The notes below the pieces were generated by a model. That model did no database searches, was not told where the DNA came from, and saw nothing but the letters and a program-made list of their open reading frames with translations. The translations under genes were made by a program, and so were the position numbers. This document shows, one piece after another, positions 1 through 8,279 of a stretch of 64,000 bases of DNA (positions are counted from its first letter, which is position 1; every line of letters starts with the position of its first letter). This stretch comes from VBDM01 sp035651815 (lineage in GTDB: Bacteria; Pseudomonadota; Gammaproteobacteria; Burkholderiales; SG8-39), in the NCBI GenBank assembly GCA_035651815.1, contig DASRFB010000042.1, forward strand, positions 4,087 to 68,086, read 5' to 3'.

Positions 1-1
1 C

Positions 2-250
2 AAGCGGCTCAAGGAGAGCGCCGATACGTTTTCGGGCCTGATGTGGACGGGTGCGAAGAGCATCGAGCTCGGACTCTCGGACGGCTTCGGCAGCGTCGAC
101 TATGTCGCGCGCGAGATCATCAAGGCCGAGGACATCGTCGACTACACGCAGAAGGACAATCTCGCCGAGCGCTTCGCCAAGCGCTTCGGCGCCACCATGG
201 CCCGCTCCCTCGCGGGCTGGCTGGTCCAGCCCGAGGCGCGGCTGCGCTGA
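2..250 (+). CDS. sppA: Signal peptide peptidase SppA, C-terminal fragment (S49 family)
   Basis: Only the last 82 codons lie in the window; the reading frame enters at base 2 and stops at 250. The segment with W-T-G-A-K followed by E-L-G-L-x-D-G-F-G is the conserved late motif of S49 peptidases (usual form WTGxxAxxxGLVDxxGG). SppA is an inner-membrane serine/lysine peptidase that degrades cleaved signal peptides. The catalytic Ser and Lys lie upstream and cannot be checked. It converges on the rsmI-like gene with a 10-base gap. Confidence 0.85.
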   Translation, partial: KRLKESADTFSGLMWTGAKSIELGLSDGFGSVDYVAREIIKAEDIVDYTQKDNLAERFAKRFGATMARSLAGWLVQPEARLR

Positions 251-260
251 GCCGGGCCGG

Positions 261-980
261 CTAGCGGGCGAGCAGGAGGAACACCGCCGGCCGGTCCTGG
301 AGCGCCGGCGGCTCGGCGCGCCACTGCGCCACCGTGCGCGTGCGCACGCTTTCCGCCGCCAGCGTGAGCTCCGAGGCGACGCAGACGAGCGTCTCGCGCG
401 CCAGCGCACGCAGCATGACCTCGAGCGTACGGTCGTTGCGGTAGGGCGTCTCGATGAAGATCTGCGTGCAGCCCACGCGGCGCGACTCGCTCTCGAGCTG
501 CTTGAGCGCGGCGACGAGATCCTGCTCCTCGACCGGCAGGTAGCCGTGGAAGGCGAACCGCTGTCCCTCGAGGCCCGAGGCGGCGAGGGCGAGGATGATC
601 GACGAAGGCCCGACCAGAGGAACGACGCGAACGCCGCGCTCGTGCGCGAGGCGCACCAGCGCGGCGCCGGGATCGGCGACCGCCGGCATGCCGGCTTCCG
701 ATACGAGTCCCGCGTCGCGACCCGCGGCGAGCGGCGCGAACAGCTCGGGCAGGCGCGACGCCGGCGTGTTGTGATCGAGGCGCTCGATGGTCAGCTCGCG
801 CAAGGGAACCTCGACCCGGACCGATTTCAGGAACGCGCGCGCGGACTTCTCGTTCTCGGCGACGAAATGCCTCAGTGCGCGCACGCGCTCGAGGACCGGC
901 GAGGGGATCACGGCCTCCGGCGCGACCTCGCCCAGGGTGCTCGGTACGAGGTACAGGGTCGCGGAGTGCTCAGACGACAT
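261..980 (-). CDS. SAM-dependent methyltransferase of the RsmI-like tetrapyrrole-methylase fold
   Basis: A 239-residue protein of the tetrapyrrole (TP) methylase fold. It shows the family's D-A-G-L-V-S-E-A-G-M-P-x-V-x-D-P-G segment near residue 90 and the L-V-G-P-S-S-I-I-L-A-L-A-A-S-G-L stretch near 120, both typical of RsmI (2'-O-methyltransferase for C1402 of 16S rRNA). The length is shorter than true RsmI (about 280) and it lacks the C-terminal extension, matching the shorter paralogue that sits next to maf in betaproteobacteria. The substrate is therefore uncertain. Its ATG overlaps the end of maf by 11 bases, so the two are co-transcribed. Confidence 0.85.
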   Translation of the reverse strand: MSSEHSATLYLVPSTLGEVAPEAVIPSPVLERVRALRHFVAENEKSARAFLKSVRVEVPLRELTIERLDHNTPASRLPELFAPLAAGRDAGLVSEAGMPAVADPGAALVRLAHERGVRVVPLVGPSSIILALAASGLEGQRFAFHGYLPVEEQDLVAALKQLESESRRVGCTQIFIETPYRNDRTLEVMLRALARETLVCVASELTLAAESVRTRTVAQWRAEPPALQDRPAVFLLLAR

Positions 981-1545
981 CGCATCCGTGCTCGCGCAGC
1001 AGGCTGACGAGCGCGATCAAGGGCAAGCCGACGAGCGCCGTCGGGTCGTCCGACTCGACCCGCTCGAGCAGCGCGATCCCCAAGCCCTCGACCTTCGCGC
1101 TTCCTGCGCAGTCGTACGCGGGCTCGCGCTCGAGATAGCGCTCGATCGTGGCATCGTCCAGCGTTCTGAAGCGCACGCGCGAAGGCACCACCCGGCCGAG
1201 CGTGCTGCGCGCGGCGGTGCCGTGCACGCACACCGCGGTGTGGAACACCGCTTCTCGGCCCGAGAGTGCGCGCAGCTGCGCGCGCGCTCTTTCGCGAGTC
1301 CCGGGTTTGCCGAGGAATCGGCCCTCGCATTCGGCGACCTGGTCGCTGCCGATGACCAGGCACGACGGAAACGCGGACGCGACCGCGAGCGCCTTGGCCC
1401 GCGCCAGCCTCACGGCCATGGCGTCGGCCGGCTCGCCGGGCAGCCGCTCTTCGGCGACGTCCGGAGCGGCGACCGTGAACGGCAGGCCGAGCCGCTCGAG
1501 GAGTGCGCGGCGATAAGGCGAGGTGGAAGCGAGAACGAGCTGCAT
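970..1545 (-). CDS. maf: Maf-family nucleotide pyrophosphatase (YceF-like)
   Basis: A 191-residue protein starting L-V-L-A-S-T-S-P-Y-R-R-A-L-L, the Maf signature (S-x-S-x-x-R). Other family blocks are I-G-S-D-Q-V (catalytic Asp), G-K-P-G-T, and Y-D-C-A-G-S-A-K-V-E-G-L-G, the last being typical of the YceF subgroup that hydrolyses 7-methyl-GTP; YhdE-type dTTP/UTP pyrophosphatases have a different segment here. It is cytoplasmic and thought to clear modified nucleotides. Co-directional with, and overlapping, the rsmI-like gene. YceF is commonly next to yceD-rpmF, as here. Confidence 0.92.
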   Translation of the reverse strand: MQLVLASTSPYRRALLERLGLPFTVAAPDVAEERLPGEPADAMAVRLARAKALAVASAFPSCLVIGSDQVAECEGRFLGKPGTRERARAQLRALSGREAVFHTAVCVHGTAARSTLGRVVPSRVRFRTLDDATIERYLEREPAYDCAGSAKVEGLGIALLERVESDDPTALVGLPLIALVSLLREHGCDVV

Positions 1546-1575
1546 CGTCGCGAATGCGGACGCGCCGCGGCGCGC

Positions 1576-2040
1576 CTAGTCCTTGCAATACTGCGCGACG
1601 AGCTTCTCCTGGCGGGCGATCGCCTGCTCACGCCCGGCGTCGTCCTGGTACACGCGCTCGCCCCCTTTGTCTAGCGTATACAGGCGCCCCGCCTCGCGCA
1701 TGCGCGCGAGGGAATCGCGCGCTTCGTTGCATGCCGCGCGGCGCCGCCGCGCGTCCCGGCTCTTCGTCTCCTGCGCCTGGGTGGCCTCGATCTGCCGCTG
1801 CCGGAACTGCCGGTCCTTGTCCTGCCAATTCTCGGGAGGCCGCGGATTCACCGAAGGCGGAGTGGCGAGCTTGTCGTCGACTGCGCTCGCTTTCGCGCCC
1901 TGAGGCGGCTGCGCGCCGTAGTGCGTGACGCCTTTCTCGTCGACCCAGCGATAGACCTGGGCCGAGGTGGCGCCGGCGATCAGCATCAGCGCCACAAAGT
2001 GCGGTAACGCTCTGAACAGGTTGGAATTTTCTTTTGACAT
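1576..2040 (-). CDS. DUF4124 domain protein, exported
   Basis: A 154-residue protein with a basic then hydrophobic N-terminus (about residues 8-28, A-L-P-H-F-V-A-L-M-L-I-A-G-A-T-S-A-Q), consistent with a Sec signal peptide cleaved near A-T-S-A. It is followed at once by V-Y-R-W-V-D-E-K-G-V-T-H-Y, the core of DUF4124 domains in periplasmic proteins of Beta- and Gammaproteobacteria. The rest is charged, Arg/Gln-rich and probably coiled coil, with two Cys residues. No function is known. Its start codon lies 31 bases from divergent yceD and overlaps the predicted yceD -35 box. Confidence 0.75.
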   Translation of the reverse strand: MSKENSNLFRALPHFVALMLIAGATSAQVYRWVDEKGVTHYGAQPPQGAKASAVDDKLATPPSVNPRPPENWQDKDRQFRQRQIEATQAQETKSRDARRRRAACNEARDSLARMREAGRLYTLDKGGERVYQDDAGREQAIARQEKLVAQYCKD

Positions 2041-2062
2041 GGGGCGGCAAACATAATATCAT
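2034..2062 (+). promoter_or_regulatory. Sigma-70 promoter of the yceD-rpmF-plsX-fab operon
   Basis: TTGACA at 2034-2039 (a perfect -35) is followed by a 17-base spacer and TATCAT at 2057-2062. Initiation about 7 bases downstream would fall at or next to the yceD ATG at 2072, so the transcript would be almost leaderless. The -35 box includes the start codon of the divergent DUF4124 gene. Confidence 0.6.
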
Positions 2063-2071
2063 GCGCAGCTT

Positions 2072-2557
2072 ATGTCGCAACCGGGGGTGATCGACGGCCT
2101 CCAGTTTGCCCGGGGCGCGCAGGCGGTTCGCGGCGTACTGGGCATGGAACAGCTGCCGCGGGTCGCGGAGCTGCAAGGCGCGACCGAAGGTCTCGCGTTC
2201 GGCGTGCGCGGCGGCATGAGGGACGATGGCAAGCCCTGCTTGTGGATTTCGGTGTCCGGGGAGCTGCGGCTGGTGTGTCAGCGCTGCCTGGGCCAGCTCA
2301 TCTTTCCCCTATCGATCGAGGCCGAGCTCGTGCTCACGCAAGATGCGCGCGAGATCGAGGAAGCGCAGGACGACGTCGACCGGTTGCTCGCGTCGCGCGC
2401 GATGAGCGTGGCGCAGCTGGTCGAAGACGAAGTGCTGCTGTCGCTGCCGATGGTGCCCCGGCACGATCGGTGCTCGGCGGCGGTGAGCGCGGGACGCGAG
2501 GCGAAGGCCTCGCCGTTCAGCGTGTTGACGGAATTGAGGCGCAAGCCCGGCGGCTAG
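2072..2557 (+). CDS. yceD: YceD family (DUF177) 23S rRNA accumulation protein
   Basis: A 161-residue protein with the DUF177 core L-V-C-Q-R-C-L (C-x-x-C) around residue 70 and the acidic D-x-x-R-x-I-E-E-A-Q-D-D-V-D-R segment. E. coli YceD is required for normal 23S rRNA levels, and the gene is nearly always just upstream of rpmF, as here (38-base gap). In many relatives the C-terminus carries H-x-x-C and another Cys; here H-D-R-C-S is visible. The ATG follows the predicted promoter with almost no leader and no Shine-Dalgarno sequence. Confidence 0.88.
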   Translation: MSQPGVIDGLQFARGAQAVRGVLGMEQLPRVAELQGATEGLAFGVRGGMRDDGKPCLWISVSGELRLVCQRCLGQLIFPLSIEAELVLTQDAREIEEAQDDVDRLLASRAMSVAQLVEDEVLLSLPMVPRHDRCSAAVSAGREAKASPFSVLTELRRKPGG

Positions 2558-2595
2558 CCGGTTGCGCGGACGAAACGGATCGAAAGGAGCTTGAA

Positions 2596-2775
2596 ATGGC
2601 CGTTCAGCAGAACAAGAAATCGCCCTCGAAGCGGGGCATGCATCGCGCGCACGACTTCCTGACCAACCCGCCGCTCGCCGTCGAGCCCACCACGGGCGAG
2701 GTGCACCTGCGCCATCACATCAGCCCGAGCGGCTATTACCGAGGCAAGAAGGTCGTCAAGAGCAAGAACGACTGA
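2596..2775 (+). CDS. rpmF: 50S ribosomal protein L32
   Basis: A 59-residue basic protein starting M-A-V-Q-Q-N-K-K-S-P-S-K-R-G-M-H-R-A-H-D, the diagnostic L32 N-terminus. The body has the usual H-H-I-S-P-S-G-Y-Y-R-G-K-K-V near the C-terminus. The start is fixed by AAGGAG at 2583-2588. L32 is a small protein of the large ribosomal subunit; pairing with yceD and plsX links ribosome supply with membrane lipid synthesis. It is the Cys-less form, with none of the four zinc-binding Cys residues. Confidence 0.97.
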   Translation: MAVQQNKKSPSKRGMHRAHDFLTNPPLAVEPTTGEVHLRHHISPSGYYRGKKVVKSKND

Positions 2776-2862
2776 GTCACGGGCGGCGATCGCGGGTGGC
2801 CTCGTGACCGCTGCTGCACGACAGGGAGAGCGCGCGGCAGTTTCATCCGTCCGGGCCGCGAT

Positions 2863-3882
2863 ATGAACATCACCATCGCCATCGACTGCATGGGCGGCGA
2901 CCACGGCCCGCACGTGACCGTGCCCGCCGCGCTCGAGTTCCTGCGCAGCCAAGCCGACGTCGACATCGTGCTGGTGGGGCTGCGCGACGCCATCGAGGCG
3001 GAGCTCAAGGCGCGCCGCGCCGCGGCCGGCGCGCGCCTGCGCATCCACGCGGCGAGCGAGGTCGTGCTCATGGACGAAGCGCCCGCCGTCGCGCTGCGCG
3101 GCAAGAAGGATTCGTCGATGCGCGTAGCCGTCGATCTCGTCAAGAGCGGGGAGGCGCAGGCATGCGTCAGCGCGGGGAACACCGGCGCGCTCATGGCGAT
3201 CTCGCGCTTCGTTCTGAAGACGCTTCCCGGGATCGACCGTCCGGCGATCATCTCGGTGCTGCCGACGATGAAGGGCAGCACCTATGTGCTCGATCTCGGC
3301 GCCAACGTAGACTGCACCGCCGAGCACCTGCTGCAGTTCGCGGTCATGGGATCGACGCTCGTGTCCGCCGTCGAGCACAAGGAGAGCCCGCGCGTGGGCC
3401 TTCTGAACATCGGCGAGGAAGCGATCAAGGGCAACGAGGTGGTGAAGCAGGCGGCCGAGCTGCTGCGCGCGAGCGGCCTGAACTTCGTCGGCAACGTCGA
3501 GGGCGACGGCATCTTCAAGGGCGAAGCCGACGTCGTCGTCTGCGACGGATTCGTCGGCAACGTCATGCTGAAGAGCGCGGAAGGCCTCGCGCAGATGATG
3601 CGCGCGATCCTGCGCCAGGAATTCATGCGCAGCGTGCTCACCAAGCTGGTGGCCGTGGTCGTGCTGCCGGTCCTGAACGCATTCCGCCGGAGGCTCGATC
3701 CGCGCGGCTACAACGGCGCGACCCTGCTCGGCCTGCGCGGAATCGTGGTCAAGAGCCACGGCTCGGCGGACGCGTTCGGATTCCGCCGGGCCATCGAGCG
3801 TGCCGCGGAGGAGGTGCGCAACGAAGTGCTCAAGCGGCTCATCATGCGCTTCGGACCGATCGAGGCGATGGAGACGACATGA
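2863..3882 (+). CDS. plsX: Phosphate acyltransferase PlsX
   Basis: A 339-residue protein. PlsX converts acyl-ACP plus phosphate into acyl-phosphate, the donor for PlsY in phosphatidic acid synthesis. It opens with I-A-I-D-C-M-G-G-D-H-G-P, the family hallmark, and contains V-S-A-G-N-T-G-A-L-M-A, L-D-L-G-A-N-V-D-C, N-I-G-E-E-A-I-K-G-N-E and V-C-D-G-F-V-G-N-V. Length and motifs are complete. It sits 87 bases after rpmF, and its TGA overlaps the fabH ATG by four bases (ATGA), indicating translational coupling. Peripheral inner-membrane enzyme. Confidence 0.96.
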   Translation: MNITIAIDCMGGDHGPHVTVPAALEFLRSQADVDIVLVGLRDAIEAELKARRAAAGARLRIHAASEVVLMDEAPAVALRGKKDSSMRVAVDLVKSGEAQACVSAGNTGALMAISRFVLKTLPGIDRPAIISVLPTMKGSTYVLDLGANVDCTAEHLLQFAVMGSTLVSAVEHKESPRVGLLNIGEEAIKGNEVVKQAAELLRASGLNFVGNVEGDGIFKGEADVVVCDGFVGNVMLKSAEGLAQMMRAILRQEFMRSVLTKLVAVVVLPVLNAFRRRLDPRGYNGATLLGLRGIVVKSHGSADAFGFRRAIERAAEEVRNEVLKRLIMRFGPIEAMETT

Positions 3883-4847
3883 GCGGCAGGATCTGGTCGC
3901 GCATCGCCGGCACGGGAAGCTACCTGCCGCCGCGCGTCGTGACCAACGACGAGCTCGCCAAGACGCTCGACACTTCCGACGAATGGGTGCGCACCCGCAC
4001 CGGCATCCGCCAGCGCCACATCGCCGACGAGAAGCAGACCTCGAGCGATCTTGGCGCGGAGGCCGCGCGCGCCGCGATGGCGGCGGCCGGCGTGCAGGCA
4101 GGCGACGTCGATCTCGTGATCGTGGCGACCTCGACCCCGGATTACATCTTCCCGAGCACGGCGTGCCTGATGCAGGCCAAGCTCGGGATCAAGAACTGCG
4201 CGGCGTTCGACGTGCAGGCCGTGTGCAGCGGCTTCGTCTACGGCCTCACCATCGCCGACAAGTTCATCGCCGCCGGCCAGCACCGCTGCGCGCTCATCGT
4301 CGGCGCCGAGGTGTACTCGCGCATCCTCGACTGGAGCGATCGCGGCACGGCGGTGCTGTTCGGCGACGGCGCAGGCGCCGTGGTGCTCATGGCCGATTCC
4401 AAGCCCGGCGTGATGGCGACCGCGCTCCGCGCCGACGGCTCGTACTCGGGAATCCTTTCGGTCCCGGGCAACGTTTGCCGCGGCAAGATCGTCGGCTCGC
4501 CGTTCCTGCAGATGGACGGGCAGGCCGTGTTCAAGTTCGCCGTCAGAGTGCTCGACGAGATCGCGCGCGAGACGCTCGCGCAATGCGATCTGCGCCCCGA
4601 GGACATCGACTGGCTGATCCCGCATCAGGCGAACGTGCGCATCCTCGAGGCGACGGCCAAGAGGCTGGGGATCGGCGCCGACAAGCTGATCGTCACGGTG
4701 GATCGGCACGGCAATACGTCGGCCGCCTCGGTGCCGCTCGCGCTCGACCTCGCGGTGCGCGACGGCCGCATCCGGCCCGGTCACAAGGTGATGCTCCAGG
4801 GCGTGGGCGGCGGATTCACCTGGGGCGCGGCGCTCGTGCAGATGTAG
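3879..4847 (+). CDS. fabH: Beta-ketoacyl-ACP synthase III (FabH)
   Basis: A 322-residue protein that starts fatty-acid elongation by condensing an acyl-CoA with malonyl-ACP. The catalytic triad is visible: Cys in A-V-C-S-G-F, His in I-P-H-Q-A-N-V-R-I, and Asn in H-G-N-T-S-A-A-S. The N-terminus G-T-G-S-Y-L-P-P-R-V-V-T-N and the W-V-x-x-R-T-G-I segment are typical. The ATG overlaps the plsX stop by four bases; a longer upstream reading of the same frame is only an extension through plsX. Confidence 0.96.
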   Translation: MSGRIWSRIAGTGSYLPPRVVTNDELAKTLDTSDEWVRTRTGIRQRHIADEKQTSSDLGAEAARAAMAAAGVQAGDVDLVIVATSTPDYIFPSTACLMQAKLGIKNCAAFDVQAVCSGFVYGLTIADKFIAAGQHRCALIVGAEVYSRILDWSDRGTAVLFGDGAGAVVLMADSKPGVMATALRADGSYSGILSVPGNVCRGKIVGSPFLQMDGQAVFKFAVRVLDEIARETLAQCDLRPEDIDWLIPHQANVRILEATAKRLGIGADKLIVTVDRHGNTSAASVPLALDLAVRDGRIRPGHKVMLQGVGGGFTWGAALVQM

Positions 4848-4864
4848 GACGGACAGGGATCTCG

Positions 4865-5800
4865 ATGAAATTCGCGATGGTATTCCCGGGCCAGGGCTCG
4901 CAGTCGGTCGGCATGCTCGCGGGCTACGGCGACATGCCGGTGATCCGGCGCACGCTCGCGGAGGCGTCCGAGGTGCTGGAACAGGATATCGCGCGTCTCA
5001 TGGCCGACGGTCCGGCGGAGGACCTGAACAGGACGGTGAACACGCAGCCGGTCATGGTCGCCGCGGGCTACTGCGTTTACCGCGCGTGGCGCGAGCTCGG
5101 CGGCGCCGAACCGGCGATGGTGGCCGGCCACAGCCTGGGCGAGTACACCGCGCTCGTGGTCGCGGGCGTGCTCTCGTTCGCCGATTGCCTGCCGCTCGTG
5201 CGCCTGCGCGGACGCGCGATGCAGGAAGCGGTTCCGGTCGGGCAGGGCGCGATGGCCGCGATCCTCGGGCTCGAGGACGAGGCGGTCAAGGCCGCGTGCG
5301 CCGAGAGCGCGCAATCGCAGGTGGTCGAGGCCGTGAACTTCAACGCGCCGAGCCAGGTGGTGATCGCGGGGCACGCCGATGCGGTGAAGCGCGCGGTCGA
5401 GGCCTCGAAGGCGCGCGGCGCGAAGCGCGCGGTGCTGCTGCCGGTCAGCGCGCCTTTTCATTCCTCGCTGATGGCGCCGGCGGCCGCGCAGTTGCGCGAG
5501 GCGCTCGCGAAGCTCGATTTCCGCGCGCCCGCGATCCCGGTCGTGCACAACGTCGACGCCGCGACGCGCACCGACCCGGACGAGATCAAGGATGCGCTGG
5601 TGCGCCAGGCCGACCATCCCGTGCGCTGGGTGGACTGCGTGCGGCATCTCGCCGATCGCTCGATCACGCACGTCCTCGAGTGCGGCCCCGGGAAGGTGCT
5701 CGCGCCGCTGTCTCGGCGCATCGCGGCCGGACTCGAGGGCGCCGCGCTTGCCGACCGCGCGGGGCTCGACCAGGCGCTCGCGCTGACGAGGGCGTCGTGA
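4865..5800 (+). CDS. fabD: Malonyl-CoA:ACP transacylase FabD
   Basis: A 311-residue enzyme that loads malonyl groups onto ACP. It begins F-A-M-V-F-P-G-Q-G-S-Q and carries the nucleophile elbow V-A-G-H-S-L-G-E-Y (Ser in GHSLG near residue 92) and the catalytic His in P-V-S-A-P-F-H-S. The C-terminal E-C-G-P-G-K-V-L is also conserved. The start is 17 bases after fabH, preceded by a weak AGGGA; the stop overlaps the GTG start of fabG (GTGA). Confidence 0.96.
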   Translation: MKFAMVFPGQGSQSVGMLAGYGDMPVIRRTLAEASEVLEQDIARLMADGPAEDLNRTVNTQPVMVAAGYCVYRAWRELGGAEPAMVAGHSLGEYTALVVAGVLSFADCLPLVRLRGRAMQEAVPVGQGAMAAILGLEDEAVKAACAESAQSQVVEAVNFNAPSQVVIAGHADAVKRAVEASKARGAKRAVLLPVSAPFHSSLMAPAAAQLREALAKLDFRAPAIPVVHNVDAATRTDPDEIKDALVRQADHPVRWVDCVRHLADRSITHVLECGPGKVLAPLSRRIAAGLEGAALADRAGLDQALALTRAS

Positions 5801-6543
5801 CGTCGCTCGCGGGCCAGGTCGCCCTCGTCACCGGTGCCTCGCGCGGCATCGGCAAGGCGATCGCGCTCGGACTCGCCGCGCGCGGAGCCTCGGTCGTCGG
5901 TACCGCGACCACCGACGCGGGGGCCCGGTCGATCTCCGATTATCTCGCCGGGGCGGCGGCCAAGGGCAAAGGCGTGCGCCTCGACGTGCGCGACGCCGCG
6001 CAGATCGACGCGCTCGTCGCCGACGTCGGGAAGTCGCTCGGCAGCATCGCCATCCTTGTCAACAACGCCGGCATCACGCAGGACAACCTCACGATCCGGA
6101 TGAAGGAGAGCGAGTGGGACGACGTGCTCGAAGCCGATCTCAAGTCGGTGTTCCTGCTCTCGAAGGCCGTGCTGCGCGGCATGATGAAGGCGCACGCGGG
6201 CCGCATCATCAATATCGGCTCGGTCGTCGGCGCGAGCGGCAACCCGGGACAGGTGAACTACGCGGCGGCCAAGGCCGGCATGGCCGGACTGACGCGGTCC
6301 CTCGCGCGCGAGATGGGAAGCCGCGGCATCACGGTCAATTGCGTTGCCCCGGGTTATATCGATACCGACATGACGCGCGCGCTGCCCGAGCCGCAGCGCG
6401 CGGCGCTGCTGGCGCAGATCCCGCTGGGGCGGCTCGGCGCGCCGGAAGACATCGCGGCCGCGGTCGTTTTCCTCGCGTCTCCCGAGGGCGCGTACATCAC
6501 GGGCGCGACGCTGCACGTGAACGGCGGGATGTACATGCTCTGA
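5797..6543 (+). CDS. fabG: 3-oxoacyl-ACP reductase FabG
   Basis: A 248-residue short-chain dehydrogenase that reduces beta-ketoacyl-ACP with NADPH. It shows the cofactor motif T-G-A-S-R-G-I-G near residue 14, N-N-A-G-I-T near 88, catalytic Ser in I-G-S-V-V-G, and Y-x-x-x-K in V-N-Y-A-A-A-K-A-G. The GTG start overlaps the fabD stop by four bases and gives a normal FabG N-terminus (T-S-L-A-G-Q-V-A-L-V-T-G). It ends H-V-N-G-G-M-Y-M, the usual FabG C-terminus. Confidence 0.96.
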   Translation: MTSLAGQVALVTGASRGIGKAIALGLAARGASVVGTATTDAGARSISDYLAGAAAKGKGVRLDVRDAAQIDALVADVGKSLGSIAILVNNAGITQDNLTIRMKESEWDDVLEADLKSVFLLSKAVLRGMMKAHAGRIINIGSVVGASGNPGQVNYAAAKAGMAGLTRSLAREMGSRGITVNCVAPGYIDTDMTRALPEPQRAALLAQIPLGRLGAPEDIAAAVVFLASPEGAYITGATLHVNGGMYML

Positions 6544-6655
6544 TGGGATCGCGCGCCGCAGCGCAGGGTGGAACAGGCGTTTGCGGATCCGCGCCGGGGC
6601 GCGCGGCCGGCGTCGCCGGATGCCGCCGGCATGCCGAGGCGGCGGGCGATTCTGT

Positions 6656-6661
6656 TACAAT
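6656..6661 (+). promoter_or_regulatory. Probable -10 box of an acpP promoter
   Basis: TACAAT at 6656-6661, preceded by T-G-T (an extended -10 feature), lies 52 bases before the acpP start in the 170-base gap after fabG. No good -35 is visible at 16-18 bases. An internal promoter before acpP is well known in other proteobacteria, where ACP is needed in large amounts. The rest of this gap shows no gene. Confidence 0.4.
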
Positions 6662-6713
6662 CGGCGGCTTCTGAAAGAGCGCCGCGGACACGACATACAG
6701 GAAGGAGCCATAC

Positions 6714-6956
6714 ATGGAGAACGTCGAACAGCGTGTCAAGAAGATCGTTGCCGAGCAGCTGGGTGTCAACGAAGCGGAGATCAAGAACGAGTCCTCCTTC
6801 GTCGACGACCTCGGCGCCGATTCGCTGGACACGGTCGAGCTGGTGATGGCCCTGGAGGAAGAGTTCGAGACCGAGATCCCGGACGAGGAAGCCGAGAAGA
6901 TCACCACGGTCCAGCAGGCCATCGATTACATCAACGTCCACGCCAAGAAGTCCTGA
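6714..6956 (+). CDS. acpP: Acyl carrier protein
   Basis: An 80-residue acidic protein. Ser37 in G-A-D-S-L-D-T-V-E-L is the 4'-phosphopantetheine attachment site, filled by AcpS (encoded at 17274). ACP carries growing acyl chains between the Fab enzymes and to PlsX and lipid A synthesis. AGGAAGGAG just upstream gives a strong ribosome binding site, fitting a highly expressed gene. Helix II, E-L-V-M-A-L-E-E-E-F, is intact. Confidence 0.97.
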   Translation: MENVEQRVKKIVAEQLGVNEAEIKNESSFVDDLGADSLDTVELVMALEEEFETEIPDEEAEKITTVQQAIDYINVHAKKS

Positions 6957-6983
6957 TTCTTCAGCGGGGCGTGCGGAGCAGAA

Positions 6984-8222
6984 TTGAGTCGTCGTCGTGT
7001 CGTCGTCACCGGACTCGGCACCGTCTGTCCGGTCGGTAACAGTGTCCCGGAAGCCTGGGCCAGCATCCTGGCCGGCAAGTCCGGAATTACGCGCATCACC
7101 CGTTTCGACCCGAGCGCGCTCGCCTGCCAGATCGCGGGCGAGGTGAAGAACCTCGACGTCGGGGCGTTCCTGTCGGCGAAGGAATCGCGGCGCATCGACC
7201 GCTTCATGCATCTCGGCATCGCCGCGGGAATCGAGGCGATCAAGGACTCGGGCATCGAGGTCGATGAATCCAACGCCGAGCGCATCGGCGTGAACATCGG
7301 CTCGGGCATGGGCGGCCTGCCCATGATCGAGGAGACCTACCAGGACGTCCAGAAGGGCGGTCCGCGCAAGATCTCCCCGTTCTTCATTCCCGGGACCATC
7401 ATCAACATGGTGTCCGGAAACCTGTCGATCATGTTCGGCCTGAAGGGTCCGAACCTCGCGATGGTGACCGCGTGCACGACGTCGGCGCATTGCATCGGCG
7501 AGGCGGGCAGGCTGATCGAGTACGGCGACGCCGACGTGATGGTCGCGGGCGGAACCGAATCGACCGTCACGATACTCGCGGTGGGCGGCTTCGCCTCGGC
7601 GCGCGCGCTCTCGACGCGCAACGACGATCCCGCGACCGCGAGCCGGCCCTGGGACAAGGACCGCGACGGCTTCGTGCTCGGCGAAGGCTCCGGCATACTC
7701 GTCCTCGAAGAGCTCGAGCACGCGAAGAAGCGCGGCGCGCGCATCTACGCGGAGCTCGTCGGATACGGCATGAGCGGCGACGCGCATCACATCACGGCGC
7801 CGCAGGAGAGCGGCGACGGCGCGGCGCGCTGCATGGCGAACGCCCTGCGCAACGCCGGGCTGAACAGGGACGACGTCGACTACATCAACGCGCACGGCAC
7901 CTCGACTCCGCTCGGCGATCTTGCCGAGACGGTGGCGGTGAAGCGCGCCTTCGGCGACCACGCGGCGAAGCTCGCGGTGAGCTCGACGAAATCGATGACG
8001 GGCCACCTGCTCGGAGCGGCCGGGGGAGTCGAGGCGGTGTTCTCGGCGCTCGCCGTGCGCGATCAGGTCGCCCCGCCCACGGCCAATCTCATCGACCAGG
8101 ACCCGGCCTGCGACCTCGACTACGTGCCGAACGAGGCGAGGCGCATGCGCATACGCGCCGCGCTCTCCAATTCCTTCGGGTTCGGCGGTACCAACGGAAC
8201 GCTGATTTTCAAGCGCGTCTGA
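6984..8222 (+). CDS. fabF: Beta-ketoacyl-ACP synthase II (FabF)
   Basis: A 412-residue condensing enzyme that elongates acyl-ACP with malonyl-ACP and makes cis-vaccenate precursors. The family N-terminus R-R-V-V-V-T-G-L-G follows directly from a TTG start (rare) preceded by GGAGC. The catalytic Cys lies in V-T-A-C-T-T-S-A-H, one His in N-A-H-G-T-S-T-P, and the second in S-T-K-S-M-T-G-H-L-L-G-A-A. The C-terminus S-N-S-F-G-F-G-G-T-N is complete. It closes the fab operon. Confidence 0.96.
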   Translation: MSRRRVVVTGLGTVCPVGNSVPEAWASILAGKSGITRITRFDPSALACQIAGEVKNLDVGAFLSAKESRRIDRFMHLGIAAGIEAIKDSGIEVDESNAERIGVNIGSGMGGLPMIEETYQDVQKGGPRKISPFFIPGTIINMVSGNLSIMFGLKGPNLAMVTACTTSAHCIGEAGRLIEYGDADVMVAGGTESTVTILAVGGFASARALSTRNDDPATASRPWDKDRDGFVLGEGSGILVLEELEHAKKRGARIYAELVGYGMSGDAHHITAPQESGDGAARCMANALRNAGLNRDDVDYINAHGTSTPLGDLAETVAVKRAFGDHAAKLAVSSTKSMTGHLLGAAGGVEAVFSALAVRDQVAPPTANLIDQDPACDLDYVPNEARRMRIRAALSNSFGFGGTNGTLIFKRV

Positions 8223-8279
8223 GCGCGGGTCGGCGAGCCGCGCGCCCACCGTCGAAGTCGTTGCAACGCGAGAACAGCG

